Shown piece after piece: positions 41,245 through 50,290 of a stretch of 64,000 bases of DNA. The notes beneath the pieces are model-generated. The model was not told the origin of the DNA and made no database searches. It was given only the letters and a program-made list of their open reading frames with translations. The position numbers and the translations under genes are program-made. This DNA comes from Bacteroidales bacterium (lineage in GTDB: Bacteria > Bacteroidota > Bacteroidia > Bacteroidales > Muribaculaceae). How positions within the stretch are numbered: position 1 is the stretch's first letter; each line of letters begins with the position of its first letter. Location: positions 124,001 through 188,000 of the forward strand of contig QAMW01000003.1 of the NCBI GenBank assembly GCA_003150235.1, given 5' to 3'.

Positions 41245-44121
41245 ATGAATCCAAGACATCTAACCTTAACACTCGCCTCAGCGCTTCTGGTGACCTCATG
41301 TGCCACCCGGCCGTATGAGAAGTCTGATACCGGAGTCACTGTAAATGTCAGGGATGTCAACCCTGACGGCGCGCGCCTTGTAAGACTACAGGTACTTGGC
41401 GACAAGCTGATACGTGTCTCAGCCACCCCCGACAAAAAATTTGCCGACAATCAGAGCCTTGTGGTAGTGCCGCAAGAGTCCACACCCAAATTCGAGGTTG
41501 TAGAGACCGACTCATCGGTACAGGTTGTCACCTCACAGCTGATTGCCGATGTGCTTCTGTCGACCGGCGACGTGAAGTTCTACGACAGCGAGGGCAAGCT
41601 GATTCTCGCCGAAGACGAGGGAGGACGCCGTTTCACCCCGATTGAAGTCGAGGGCAAGAAAGCCTATACGGTAAGACAGCTCTTCGAGTCGGTCAACGAT
41701 GAAGAAGGTATCTATGGACTCGGACAGCATCAAGCCGACGAGTGGAACTACAAGGGCAAAAACGAGGAACTGTTTCAATACAACACCAAAGTGTCGGTGC
41801 CTTTCGTGGTGTCGACCGACAATTACGGAATACTCTGGGACAGCTATTCACTATGCCGCTGGGGTAATCCCGACGATTACAAGCAGCTTGGCGGCGTGTT
41901 CAAACTCTACGACAAGGATGGCAAGGAAGGCGCACTTACAGGCACCTACGTGCCGGCACAAGGCGAACCGCTCGTGCAGCGTGAGGACTCCATCTACTTC
42001 GAGCACCTGATACGCGGCGACCTCGCCCATGTGGTAAATCTACCGAAAGACTTCAATTTCGCAGGGTCACATGTGACCTACGAAGGCTCTATCGAAGCCG
42101 ACAAGACCGACCTGTACCGCTTCATCCTCTACTATTCGGGCTATCAGAAAGTATATCTCGACAACGAGCTTATAGTGCCTGAACGCTGGCGCACGGCATG
42201 GAACCCGAACAGTTTCAAGTTTTCCGCCGAACTTGAGGCAGGCAAGCGCATACCCATCAAAATCGAGTGGGAGCCTGACGGGTCGGTGGCATATTGTGGT
42301 CTGCGCGTGTACAGCCCGACCGACCCCGAGGACCAGCTGAAGATGAGCTGGTGGGGCGAGATGCAGGAGCAGATTGACTATTACTTCGTCTACGGCGAGT
42401 CGATGGACGATGTAATCAGCGGTTACCGCACCCTTACCGGCAAAGCTCCCATCATGCCGAAATGGGCAATGGGCTACTGGCAGAGCCGCGAGAAGTACAA
42501 CACCCAGGAAGAGGTGCTGTCGACATTCACCGAGTTCCGCAAGCGCAACATACCTATCGACAATATCGTGATCGACTGGCTGCACTGGAAGGAAGACTCT
42601 TGGGGAAGCCACGAGTTTGACCCCGCACGTTTCCCGACCCCCAAGGCGATGGTCGACTCCATCCATGACATGAACGGACGCGTAATGGTGTCGGTATGGC
42701 CCAAATTCTACGTCACCACCGACCATTACAAGGAATTTGACGAAAAGGGCTGGATGTACAAACTCGCCGTGGAAGACAGCATCCGCGACTGGGTAGGTCC
42801 CGGCTATCTCGGCTCATTCTATGACGCATACGACCCCGAGGCGCGCAAGCTCTTCTGGCAGCAGATGTATGAACACTATTATCCCCTCGGCATCGACGCA
42901 TGGTGGATGGATGCTTCCGAGCCTAACATCCGCGACTGCACCGACATCCAGTACCGCAAGGACCTCATCACCCCCACCGCCCTCGGTCCGTCGACCGAAT
43001 ATTTCAACGCTTACGCCCTCATGAATGCCGAGGCAATCTACGACGGGCAGCGCGGCGTTGACCCCGACAAACGTGTGTTCCTTCTCACCCGCAGCGGATT
43101 TGCAGGCGAACAGCGTTACTCCACCGCAACCTGGAGCGGCGACATCGCTACCCGCTGGGAAGACATGGCGGCTCAGATTTCTGCCGGATTGAACTTTGCG
43201 ATGAGCGGTGTGCCTTACTGGACAATGGATATCGGCGGCTTCTGCGTTGAAAACCGCTACGTCAAGGGTCAGCAGGAATTCAACAAGACCGGCAAGGAGA
43301 ACGCCGACCTCAAGGAATGGCGCGAACTCAACACCCGCTGGTATCAGTTTGGAGCATTCGCACCTTTGTTCCGTGCCCACGGACAGTGGCCTTTCCGCGA
43401 AGTGTTCAATATCGCACCCGAAAGCCATCCCGCCTACAAGTCGATACTTTACTACACCAAGCTCCGTTACCGCCTGATGCCCTACATTTACTCTCTCGCG
43501 GGCATGACCTACTACAACGACTACACAATCATGCGTCCGCTCGTGATGGACTTCCCCGCCGACAAGAATGTGCGCGACATCAAGGATGAATACATGTTTG
43601 GTCCCGACCTGCTTGTGGCACCTGTCTACACTTACGGTGCGCGCAGCCGCAATGTATATTTCCCCGTCTGCGCCGGATGGTATGACTTCTATACCGGCAA
43701 GTTTATCGACGGAGGTCAGACACTTGACATAGCCGCACCTTACGAGCGCATGCCGCTGTTTGTCCGCACCGGCTCAATTCTCCCCGTTGGCGGCGATATC
43801 CAGTCGACTGCCGATGTATCGACCGAGCCGGTGACCCTCTTTGTAGCCGCCGGTGCCGACGGAAGCTTCACCCTCTATGACGATGAAGGCATCAACTATA
43901 ACTATGAGAAGGGCATGAAGTCGACCATAAAACTTACCTACGACAATGCTACCTCAACGCTTACCATAGGCGACCGCGAGGGTGAATATCCCGGAATGGT
44001 CAAGGAGCGCAAGTTCAATGTGGTTAAGGTTGACGCTGCTCACCCGACAGGCTTCGACAAGGCTGCAAAGGGAAAAGTGGTAGACTACACCGGAAAAGAG
44101 ATAAAAATAACCCTTGACTGA
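41245..44121 (+). CDS. GH31 alpha-xylosidase with PA14 insert, lipoprotein
   Basis: A 958-residue protein with a lipobox (LLVTSC). An N-terminal GH31 beta domain is interrupted by a PA14-like module (about 255-355; TDLYRFILYYSGYQKVYLDNELIVPERWRTAWNPNSFKFSAELEAG). The catalytic barrel follows (about 380-750): nucleophile D556 in WWMDASEPN and acid/base D633 in TWSGDIATRW. A C-terminal beta domain ends the chain. The PA14-GH31 layout and the WMDASEP motif are those of alpha-xylosidases acting on xyloglucan oligosaccharides. Transcribed after the sensor gene with a 138-bp gap. Substrate assignment is by analogy. Confidence 0.9.
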   Translation: MNPRHLTLTLASALLVTSCATRPYEKSDTGVTVNVRDVNPDGARLVRLQVLGDKLIRVSATPDKKFADNQSLVVVPQESTPKFEVVETDSSVQVVTSQLIADVLLSTGDVKFYDSEGKLILAEDEGGRRFTPIEVEGKKAYTVRQLFESVNDEEGIYGLGQHQADEWNYKGKNEELFQYNTKVSVPFVVSTDNYGILWDSYSLCRWGNPDDYKQLGGVFKLYDKDGKEGALTGTYVPAQGEPLVQREDSIYFEHLIRGDLAHVVNLPKDFNFAGSHVTYEGSIEADKTDLYRFILYYSGYQKVYLDNELIVPERWRTAWNPNSFKFSAELEAGKRIPIKIEWEPDGSVAYCGLRVYSPTDPEDQLKMSWWGEMQEQIDYYFVYGESMDDVISGYRTLTGKAPIMPKWAMGYWQSREKYNTQEEVLSTFTEFRKRNIPIDNIVIDWLHWKEDSWGSHEFDPARFPTPKAMVDSIHDMNGRVMVSVWPKFYVTTDHYKEFDEKGWMYKLAVEDSIRDWVGPGYLGSFYDAYDPEARKLFWQQMYEHYYPLGIDAWWMDASEPNIRDCTDIQYRKDLITPTALGPSTEYFNAYALMNAEAIYDGQRGVDPDKRVFLLTRSGFAGEQRYSTATWSGDIATRWEDMAAQISAGLNFAMSGVPYWTMDIGGFCVENRYVKGQQEFNKTGKENADLKEWRELNTRWYQFGAFAPLFRAHGQWPFREVFNIAPESHPAYKSILYYTKLRYRLMPYIYSLAGMTYYNDYTIMRPLVMDFPADKNVRDIKDEYMFGPDLLVAPVYTYGARSRNVYFPVCAGWYDFYTGKFIDGGQTLDIAAPYERMPLFVRTGSILPVGGDIQSTADVSTEPVTLFVAAGADGSFTLYDDEGINYNYEKGMKSTIKLTYDNATSTLTIGDREGEYPGMVKERKFNVVKVDAAHPTGFDKAAKGKVVDYTGKEIKITLD

Positions 44122-44161
44122 GTATAATTTCTTTGTAAAAAAGATTTTTGGGTTATAATCT

Positions 44162-44188
44162 GCGGGCGACTCGCGATGAGTCGCCCGC
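44162..44188 (+). terminator. Hairpin after the GH31 gene
   Basis: A 10-bp GC-rich stem (GCGGGCGACT / AGTCGCCCGC) with a 7-base loop, then tttgtgt, 40 bases after the stop. Likely terminator with a weak T-tract. Confidence 0.55.
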
Positions 44189-44207
44189 TTTGTGTATTAT
44201 GGTGAGT

Positions 44208-44451
44208 TTCAGTCTTTAGTCGTCAGATTTTAGTCGTTGGTTTTCAGAGAGGGCATTGAGATGGAAGGGATTTCCCGATAGGGATAATCTTTGTGTAGCC
44301 GGTGGTATCGCTTCGCTCAACCCACGGCTATTTATTGATTTTTCCTACGGAAAATTTGGGGGGCGTGAGGCGGTCGCCCTTCCGGGCGACCCTACAGCTA
44401 CGCGCTCCGAGCCCTCTGACAGCTGAAAACTGAAAACTGAAGACTGACCTC
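44208..44451. repeat. Composite dispersed repeat, inverted relative to 10405-10935
   Basis: This gap repeats modules seen at 10405-10935 in the other orientation: gggataatctttgtgtagcc with the cgcttcgctcaac block, the gtcgcc/gggcgac hairpin with ctacagctacgcg, and gctgaaaactgaaaactga units. No gene is present. Confidence 0.6.
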
Positions 44452-45129
44452 TCACTCCTCAAGGAGCCCGGGACGGAGGCGGCGCGTGCGCTCAACCGCC
44501 TGCTCATGGCGCCATTCATCGATGCGCGCCTGATGACCCGATAGAAGTATATCGGGCACTTTCCAGCCCTTGTACTCCGCCGGACGGGTATAGATAGGAG
44601 GCGCGAGGAGATTATCCTGAAAAGAATCGCTCAAGGCACTCTGTTCGTCGCCGATTGCACCCGGAATGAGCCTGACGATTGCATCGGTGATGACCAGCGC
44701 GGGCAACTCGCCGCCGGTAAGCACATAGTCTCCGATAGTGATTTCGCGCGTCACCAGATGCTCGCGTATGCGGTAGTCGACCCCCTTGTAATGCCCGCAG
44801 AGTATTATGATGTTGTCAAGCATCGACATGCGGTTTGCCATCGGCTGCGTAAGCTGTTCGCCATCGGGGGAGGTGAATATGACCTCATCGTAGTCGCGCT
44901 CCTGCTTCAGGGCGGATATTGCGCGGTCGACCGGCTCAATCTGCATCACCATGCCCGCCTCGCCCCCAAAGGGATAATCATCGACCTTGCGGTGACGGTC
45001 GGTGGTATAATCTCGCAGGTTGTGCACTACAATCTCGGCAAGCCCCTTGTCTTGGGCGCGTTTCAAAATTGAACATCCGAGAGGAGACTCCAGCATCTCG
45101 GGAAGCACGGTGATTATATCTATTCGCAT
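44452..45129 (-). CDS. trmD: tRNA (guanine-37 N1)-methyltransferase
   Basis: A 225-residue SPOUT enzyme that methylates G37 next to the anticodon, preventing frameshifting. Motifs seen: MRIDIITVLPEMLESPLGCSILKRA at the N-terminus, YPFGGEAGMVMQIEPV, IILCGHYKGVDYRIREHLVTREITIGDYVLTGGELPALVITDAI (knot region) and the C-terminal domain with YTRPAEYKGWKVPDILLSGHQARIDEWR. ATG at 45129 gives the standard family length; an upstream TTG at 45138 is unlikely. It stands alone on the minus strand. Confidence 0.96.
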   Translation of the reverse strand: MRIDIITVLPEMLESPLGCSILKRAQDKGLAEIVVHNLRDYTTDRHRKVDDYPFGGEAGMVMQIEPVDRAISALKQERDYDEVIFTSPDGEQLTQPMANRMSMLDNIIILCGHYKGVDYRIREHLVTREITIGDYVLTGGELPALVITDAIVRLIPGAIGDEQSALSDSFQDNLLAPPIYTRPAEYKGWKVPDILLSGHQARIDEWRHEQAVERTRRLRPGLLEE

Positions 45130-45507
45130 ACGTATCAAATTTTACACGACAAAGTTACAACATTTATGCGTCACGGCGAAACGCCATGACGACCAATCGG
45201 TTTTATCAATAATTAACCAAGAGGAGGCTGATTTCACATTAATCATTAATCGCGCCTTGACAAATGAACAAAGCGGTTGAAAATTAATTATACATAGTAC
45301 AAATCAAAAGAGGCAAAAAACATACAACAGAACATATTACCCGGATGAAACCACCGCAAATATTATTAAAAAAATGTAATTACGGAAATAATTCCGTATT
45401 AAAGCATCCGCGATTAAAAAAAAGTCGCTAACTTTGCACGTGATACAATAGGTAATTGTCTCCAAGATTTAAGTAACGAAAAATTCAAGAACTCTATAAA
45501 AAATTTA
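45130..45507. promoter_or_regulatory. Upstream region of pckA
   Basis: This 378-bp gap holds the pckA promoter (TAACTTTGC at 45429-45437) and a TACGGAA / TTCCGTA inverted repeat (45381-45398) about 30 bases upstream of it, well placed for an operator or activator site. The transcript would have a leader of about 65 bases. Nothing else is seen. Confidence 0.45.
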
Positions 45508-47124
45508 ATGTCTAACAAAATGAGCAAAATCGATTTAACACAGTACGGTATCACCGGTACTAAAGAAATCATTTACAATCCTTCCTACGAAGAACTCTTC
45601 AAAGAAGAGACTCTCCCCACCCTCGAAGGTTATGAGAAAGGCGTAGTGACCGAACTCGGCGCTGTCAATGTGATGACAGGTGTCTACACCGGCCGCTCAC
45701 CCAAGGACAAATTCATCGTGCTCGACGACCATTCAAAAGACAATGTTTGGTGGACAACCGAAGAATATCCCAACGACAACAAGCCTGTGACCGAAAAGAC
45801 ATGGGACGCTGTCAAGGAAATCGCCATCAAGGAGCTTTCCAACAAGAAGCTTTACGTTGTTGACCGCTTCTGCGGCGCCAACAAGGACACCCGCATGGCT
45901 GTACGTTTCATCATGGAGGTTGCATGGCAGGCTCACTTCGTGACCAACATGTTTATCGCTCCTTCTGAAGAAGAACTCAAGGACTTCAAGCCCGATTTTG
46001 TTGTCTACAACGCATCAAAGGCAAAGGTAGAGAACTACAAGGAACTCGGACTTAACTCAGAGACCGCAGTAGTGTTCAACATCACTTCACGCGAGCAGGT
46101 AATCATCAACACCTGGTACGGCGGCGAAATGAAGAAGGGTATGTTCTCAATGATGAACTACTTCCTCCCGCTCGAAGGCATCGCTTCAATGCACTGCTCA
46201 GCCAACACTGACAAGAACGGCGAGAACACAGCAGTATTCTTCGGTCTTTCAGGAACCGGCAAGACCACCCTTTCAACCGACCCGAAGCGTCTGCTTATCG
46301 GTGACGACGAGCACGGCTGGGACGACAACGGCGTGTTTAACTTCGAAGGCGGCTGCTACGCAAAGGTAATCAACCTTGACAAGGACAGCGAGCCCGATAT
46401 CTACAACGCTATCTCTCGCGACGCACTTCTCGAGAACGTGACCGTTGACGCAGAAGGCAAGATCGACTTCAAGGATAAGAGCGTGACCGAAAACACCCGT
46501 GTATCTTACCCGATCAACCATATCGAAAGCATCGTTCGCCCGGTATCAGCAGGTCCGGCTGCCAAGAACGTGATTTTCCTTTCAGCTGATGCATTCGGTG
46601 TGCTTCCTCCCGTATCTATCCTTACTCCGGAGCAGACCAAGTATTACTTCCTTTCAGGCTTCACCGCCAAGCTCGCAGGTACAGAGCGCGGTATCACCGA
46701 ACCGACTCCTACCTTCTCAGCTTGCTTCGGTCAGGCATTCCTTGAACTCCACCCGACCAAATACGCTGAAGAACTCGTTAAGCGCATGGAAAAGAGCGGA
46801 GCAAAGGCTTACCTTGTGAACACCGGATGGAACGGAACCGGTAAGCGTATCTCAATCCGTGATACCCGTGGCATCATCGACGATATCCTTGACGGCGCTA
46901 TCCTCAAGGCTCCGACCAAGAAGCTTCCGATCTTCGACTTCGAGATTCCGACGGAACTTCCCGGCGTAGATCCCAAAATCCTTGACCCGCGCGACACTTA
47001 CGCTAACCCCGAAGAGTGGGAAGTCAAGGCTAAAGACCTCGCTGAGCGTTTCATCAAGAACTTCAAGAAATACACTAACAACGCTGCCGGCAAGGCACTC
47101 GTTGCAGCAGGTCCTCAGCTCTAA
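45508..47124 (+). CDS. pckA: Phosphoenolpyruvate carboxykinase (ATP)
   Basis: A 538-residue cytoplasmic enzyme converting oxaloacetate and ATP to PEP and CO2; in gut Bacteroidales it also runs in the CO2-fixing direction on the way to succinate. Signatures: VMTGVYTGRSPKDKFIV, FCGANKDTRMAVRFI, the kinase-1a P-loop GLSGTGKTTLSTDPKRLLIGDDEHGW, ENTRVSYPINHIES and FLSADAFGVLPPVSILTPEQTKYYFLSGFTAKLAGTE. Codon use looks strongly biased, as expected for an abundant enzyme. Two in-frame ATGs (45508, 45520) are possible; the first is used. Confidence 0.97.
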   Translation: MSNKMSKIDLTQYGITGTKEIIYNPSYEELFKEETLPTLEGYEKGVVTELGAVNVMTGVYTGRSPKDKFIVLDDHSKDNVWWTTEEYPNDNKPVTEKTWDAVKEIAIKELSNKKLYVVDRFCGANKDTRMAVRFIMEVAWQAHFVTNMFIAPSEEELKDFKPDFVVYNASKAKVENYKELGLNSETAVVFNITSREQVIINTWYGGEMKKGMFSMMNYFLPLEGIASMHCSANTDKNGENTAVFFGLSGTGKTTLSTDPKRLLIGDDEHGWDDNGVFNFEGGCYAKVINLDKDSEPDIYNAISRDALLENVTVDAEGKIDFKDKSVTENTRVSYPINHIESIVRPVSAGPAAKNVIFLSADAFGVLPPVSILTPEQTKYYFLSGFTAKLAGTERGITEPTPTFSACFGQAFLELHPTKYAEELVKRMEKSGAKAYLVNTGWNGTGKRISIRDTRGIIDDILDGAILKAPTKKLPIFDFEIPTELPGVDPKILDPRDTYANPEEWEVKAKDLAERFIKNFKKYTNNAAGKALVAAGPQL

Positions 47125-47148
47125 TCGAGCTCGACTGACAGATAAAAG

Positions 47149-47186
47149 ACAGGGCGTATCGCTATCGATACGCCCTGTTTCTTTTT
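47149..47186 (+). terminator. Rho-independent terminator of pckA
   Basis: A perfect 13-bp stem (47149-47161 with 47166-47178), 4-base loop, followed by a T-rich tract, 25 bases after the stop. Confidence 0.9.
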
Positions 47187-47212
47187 ATAGGGAGGCGGGC
47201 GAGCTTCCACTC

Positions 47213-47493
47213 AATGTCGCTAACTTAAGGCGCTGGGAGCCATAAATCCCCGAAAGGGGGATTCATCCTGTTATCCGCGGGTAATGCCGAAGGCATACCC
47301 GTGGCGCAAGTACATCTCCTGTTGACTCAACCCGGAGTGGGTTGCATAAGTATCTTATTAGTATATATTTATGCAACCCGTTTCAGGGTTGCGTTATTGT
47401 GGGGGCATGGCTCTCCACGGGCGCACCTCCGGTGCTGCCCGCGGTTACCGACATCTTGCCCTTTCAGGGCAAAATCCTTAAGTTCGTGACATT
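47213..47493. repeat. Dispersed repeat element, copy 3 (longest)
   Basis: A 281-bp element with terminal inverted repeats (47213-47229 and 47477-47493; 15 of 17 match). It contains all internal hairpin modules seen in the other copies: atcccc/ggggat, gggtaatgcc/ggcatacccg, the long gggttgcat/atgcaaccc stem, cgggc/gcccg and ttgccc/gggcaa. No ORF is supported. Confidence 0.8.
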
Positions 47494-47586
47494 GACCTTA
47501 CAGGCGCCCTAAAGCTACGCGGTGATTATCAGGATTATTGAGTGATGTACTGGAGTGGATGGCGTTCAGGAAATGAGACTATATAA

Positions 47587-47626
47587 AATTATTACGGGCG
47601 AGTCTCACGACTCACCCGTAATAATT
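47587..47626. repeat. 18-bp inverted repeat upstream of the response regulator
   Basis: Arms 47587-47604 and 47609-47626 pair with one mismatch around a tcac loop. No T-run follows. It lies about 170 bases before the regulator ATG; a terminator or leader structure is possible. Its gggcgagtc core resembles the hairpin after the GH31 gene. Confidence 0.5.
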
Positions 47627-47793
47627 AACCTTAAATCTAATACCATGAAAAACACAGTGCAAATATAGTAATTATACCTTTAGAACACTGAGGGGGTGTA
47701 ATGGTTCGCGGCAACCATAGCTTTAACACAAATTAACACTAATATCCGTTTTTTCTGTATAACTTAGCAACTACAAACAAAATCACACCACAA

Positions 47794-48504
47794 ATGAGGA
47801 TAAAAATTCTGGTAGTAGACGACGAAGAGTCTATCTGCGACATACTGAAATACAACCTTGAACTTGATGGCTACGACGTAGATTATGCACTCTCAGGAGA
47901 GGAAGCGCTTGCCCTTGACCTCTCGAGCTATTCGCTCTTCATCCTTGATATCATGATGGATAAGATCAGCGGGTTTGACTTCGCAAAGCGCCTCAAAGTC
48001 AATGCCGCGACCGAAAACACCCCTATCATATTCTGTTCGGCACTTGACGGCGAGGATGACACGGTAATGGGACTAAATCTCGGTGGCGACGACTATATCA
48101 CAAAGCCGTTTGTCATCAACGAAGTGCTTGCAAGGGTGCGCGCCGTGTTGCGCCGCAGCCAGGCATCGCAGCAGTATGCCTACAACATCTCCAAGAGTCT
48201 ACAGGAGCCTGACATCACATTCAAGACGCTCCGCGTTGACCGCAACGAGAAGACCTGTTACCTGAACGGCGAACCGGTGACCCTGACGAAGACAGAGTTT
48301 GAGATACTTCTTTTCTTCCTTTCTCACCGCAACCGCATCTATTCCCGCGAAGAAATCATCAAAGAGGTATGGCCCGATGATGTTGTAGTGTCAGACCGCA
48401 CTATCGACACCAATATCACCCGCCTACGCAAAAAAATAGACCCTTACGGCAACAACATCATAACCAAGGTGGGCTTCGGATATGGGTTTAAGGAGACCAA
48501 TTAG
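47794..48504 (+). CDS. OmpR-family response regulator (RprY-like)
   Basis: A 236-residue regulator: receiver domain (residues 3-120) with acidic pocket D9-D10, phospho-acceptor D52 (LFILDIMMD) and YITKPF, then a winged-helix OmpR/PhoB domain (about 135-233; LTKTEFEILLFFLSHRNRIYSREEIIKEVW, TIDTNITRLRKKI). It overlaps the histidine kinase gene by 23 bp, so the pair is coupled. Similarity in layout is greatest to RprXY of Bacteroides; regulated genes are unknown. Confidence 0.93.
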   Translation: MRIKILVVDDEESICDILKYNLELDGYDVDYALSGEEALALDLSSYSLFILDIMMDKISGFDFAKRLKVNAATENTPIIFCSALDGEDDTVMGLNLGGDDYITKPFVINEVLARVRAVLRRSQASQQYAYNISKSLQEPDITFKTLRVDRNEKTCYLNGEPVTLTKTEFEILLFFLSHRNRIYSREEIIKEVWPDDVVVSDRTIDTNITRLRKKIDPYGNNIITKVGFGYGFKETN

Positions 48505-49954
48505 CTATCAGTGGCGACTGTTTTTTCCGCTTGTCGCGTTGCTATGGTCAGTGATCATAGCCCTTGCGCTGTTTCAATATGAGCGCGAGAAGGAATTCCG
48601 CACGACGCGCCTCAACGACGAGCTGCGTCTAATAAATTCCCGCATCATCAACGCCTACGAGAACGACCTCGACATGGAGCCGTTCATGCGCTTTCTCGCA
48701 CAGCATTACGAACACTCGGTGCTAAAAGGCATAAGGGTGTCGGTATATGACGACAAAAACAACCTTCTCTACTGCATAGGCACTCCCATCCCACGCACCC
48801 ACGACCAGTCGTTGCCCCCGGAGCTTGCCGAAGCCACCGTGAAAGGATATGGCACGGCACTGCGAAAGAGCGATGTAGAATCGGATAATCCATATTATTT
48901 TTTCGGGGCGCGCAAAAGCCCTGACGGCAAGATATATGTCCACACCGCCATGCCCTATACCGGCGCGATATCTGAACGAGTATCGGTCGACCAGAGCCTG
49001 TGGATAATCATAGTCCTTCTCGCAATAGCCGTGACAGCGATTGCATATTTCTCGACACGCTATCTCGGGAAGAACGTGAGACTGCTCCACGATTTCGCCA
49101 ACCGCGCCGCCAACGACAAGGAATTTTCCAACCAGGACTATGAGTACCCGCAAGACGAGCTTGGGTCAATATCACGCCAGATAGTCACCCTGTTTCGCGA
49201 ACGCGAGGAAGCAATCGAACGCTCCGAACGCGAACACCGCATAGCACTTAAGGTAACCGAGGAAAAGATACGCGTGACCAAACAGCTCTCCAACAACATC
49301 AACCACGAACTGAAGACCCCGGTGGGCATCATAAAAGGCTATCTCGACACGATGGCAGACCATCCGGAAATGGATGAAGCATCACGCAAACGATTTATCG
49401 GAAAGGCACAGGAACACATGGAGAGACTCTGCAACATGCTCAATGACCTGTCGTCAATCACACGCCTCGAAGAGGGCGGCAAAGACCTGATGCGTGAGAA
49501 AGTTGACTTCCATGAGTTGCTCGCCAATGTAGACGGTGAACTGTCCAACATCAAAAGCACCACATCGCTGCAGTTTACCTACAACGTGCCGCCGCAATGC
49601 AACGTGGTCGGCAATTACAACCTCCTTTTCGGGATGGTGACCAATCTTATAAGAAATTCCAACTTCCATTCCGGAGGCACGATGTGCTGCCTCGCGCTGA
49701 TAGGACAGAATGACCGGGAATACCGCTTCACCTTCTACGACGACGGCAAAGGCGTGGAAGAGGAGCACCTCCCTCATCTTTTCGAGCGATTCTACCGCAT
49801 AGACAAAGGACGCTCCCGCAAGGTCGGAGGCACCGGTCTCGGACTCCCGATAGTAAAAAACACCGTCAATGTGATGGGTGGCACAATACGTGTGCTTAAC
49901 CATAAACCACACGGTCTGGAGTTCGTTTTCACCCTTCTGAAATGGAAAGATTAG
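48482..49954 (+). CDS. Sensor histidine kinase (RprX-like)
   Basis: A 490-residue inner-membrane kinase. TM1 (residues 13-30), a periplasmic sensor (about 31-175), TM2 (about 176-195), HAMP-like linker (195-250) with a coiled segment, a HisKA domain with the phospho-accepting His in NNINHELKTPVGIIKGYLD (about 277-300), and an ATPase domain with N-box NLIRNSNFHSGG, G1 FTFYDDGKGVEEEHL, F-box LFERFYRIDKGRSRK and G2 GGTGLGLPIVKNTV. It phosphorylates the overlapping response regulator. Confidence 0.93.
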   Translation: MGLRRPISYQWRLFFPLVALLWSVIIALALFQYEREKEFRTTRLNDELRLINSRIINAYENDLDMEPFMRFLAQHYEHSVLKGIRVSVYDDKNNLLYCIGTPIPRTHDQSLPPELAEATVKGYGTALRKSDVESDNPYYFFGARKSPDGKIYVHTAMPYTGAISERVSVDQSLWIIIVLLAIAVTAIAYFSTRYLGKNVRLLHDFANRAANDKEFSNQDYEYPQDELGSISRQIVTLFREREEAIERSEREHRIALKVTEEKIRVTKQLSNNINHELKTPVGIIKGYLDTMADHPEMDEASRKRFIGKAQEHMERLCNMLNDLSSITRLEEGGKDLMREKVDFHELLANVDGELSNIKSTTSLQFTYNVPPQCNVVGNYNLLFGMVTNLIRNSNFHSGGTMCCLALIGQNDREYRFTFYDDGKGVEEEHLPHLFERFYRIDKGRSRKVGGTGLGLPIVKNTVNVMGGTIRVLNHKPHGLEFVFTLLKWKD

Positions 49955-50017
49955 CCGAAAAGGTTAATTTTATCAAAATTGCCACATTGTTGTAACGCGT
50001 TTGCAACATTTATTATA

Positions 50018-50026
50018 TATATTTGC
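50018..50026 (+). promoter_or_regulatory. -7 element upstream of the RNA region
   Basis: TATATTTGC about 60 bases after the kinase stop. The -33 spacing is not right. It is followed by a taagag/ctctta hairpin, so it may produce a longer form of the RNA at 50119. Confidence 0.3.
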
Positions 50027-50110
50027 ATCATCGTAAGAGCGGGCAAGCACCCTCTTATCAGAAAAATATAGAATCATTACCACAACGAAGCATAGCTTGC
50101 AAAGATATAG

Positions 50111-50118
50111 TAATTTTG
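50111..50118 (+). promoter_or_regulatory. -7 element of the RNA at 50119
   Basis: TAATTTTG directly before the structured region; no clear -33 element. Confidence 0.35.
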
Positions 50119-50290
50119 ATAAATTTAATAAAGTGGGCTCACAGCCTTTCCCAGAGATAGAGAGGCACCGGAATCCCGGACGAGCAAGGAATTAGCCTCA
50201 GCGGTCGTGATGACCCAAGATTCCGCCACAAGTAAGAATATGGCAGCCAGAAGCCATCAAAAAGCTACCCCAAGCCCGGGTAGCTTTTTT
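50119..50290 (+). ncRNA. Probable structured non-coding RNA, class unresolved
   Basis: About 170 bases in a 524-bp gap, preceded by a -7 box and ended by a strong terminator. Pairings visible: GGCT/AGCC (50134 region), GAGGC/GCCTC, CGGAATC/GATTCCG (long range, about 50169 with 50218), GGTC/GACC and ATGGC/GCCAT. No ORF with a start is supported. It is not recognisable as SRP RNA, RNase P RNA or tmRNA. The cgccaca..gtaag and gccagaag pieces faintly recall cobalamin riboswitch boxes, but the gene downstream has its own promoter. A 6S-like RNA is another option. Confidence 0.5.
50259..50290 (+). terminator. Rho-independent terminator of the RNA
   Basis: A perfect 12-bp stem (50259-50270 with 50278-50289), 7-base loop, ending in a T-run. 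Confidence 0.9.

Noticed and set aside
44208..44451. Sequence artefact at the aactgaaaactga tracts
   Set aside because: The same units recur in four places, in both orientations and once in an open frame, so they look like a genuine repeat family.
50119..50290. Cobalamin riboswitch controlling the gene at 50479
   Set aside because: Only fragments of the conserved boxes are present and in compressed spacing. A strong terminator and a full separate promoter lie before the next gene, which has no link to B12.
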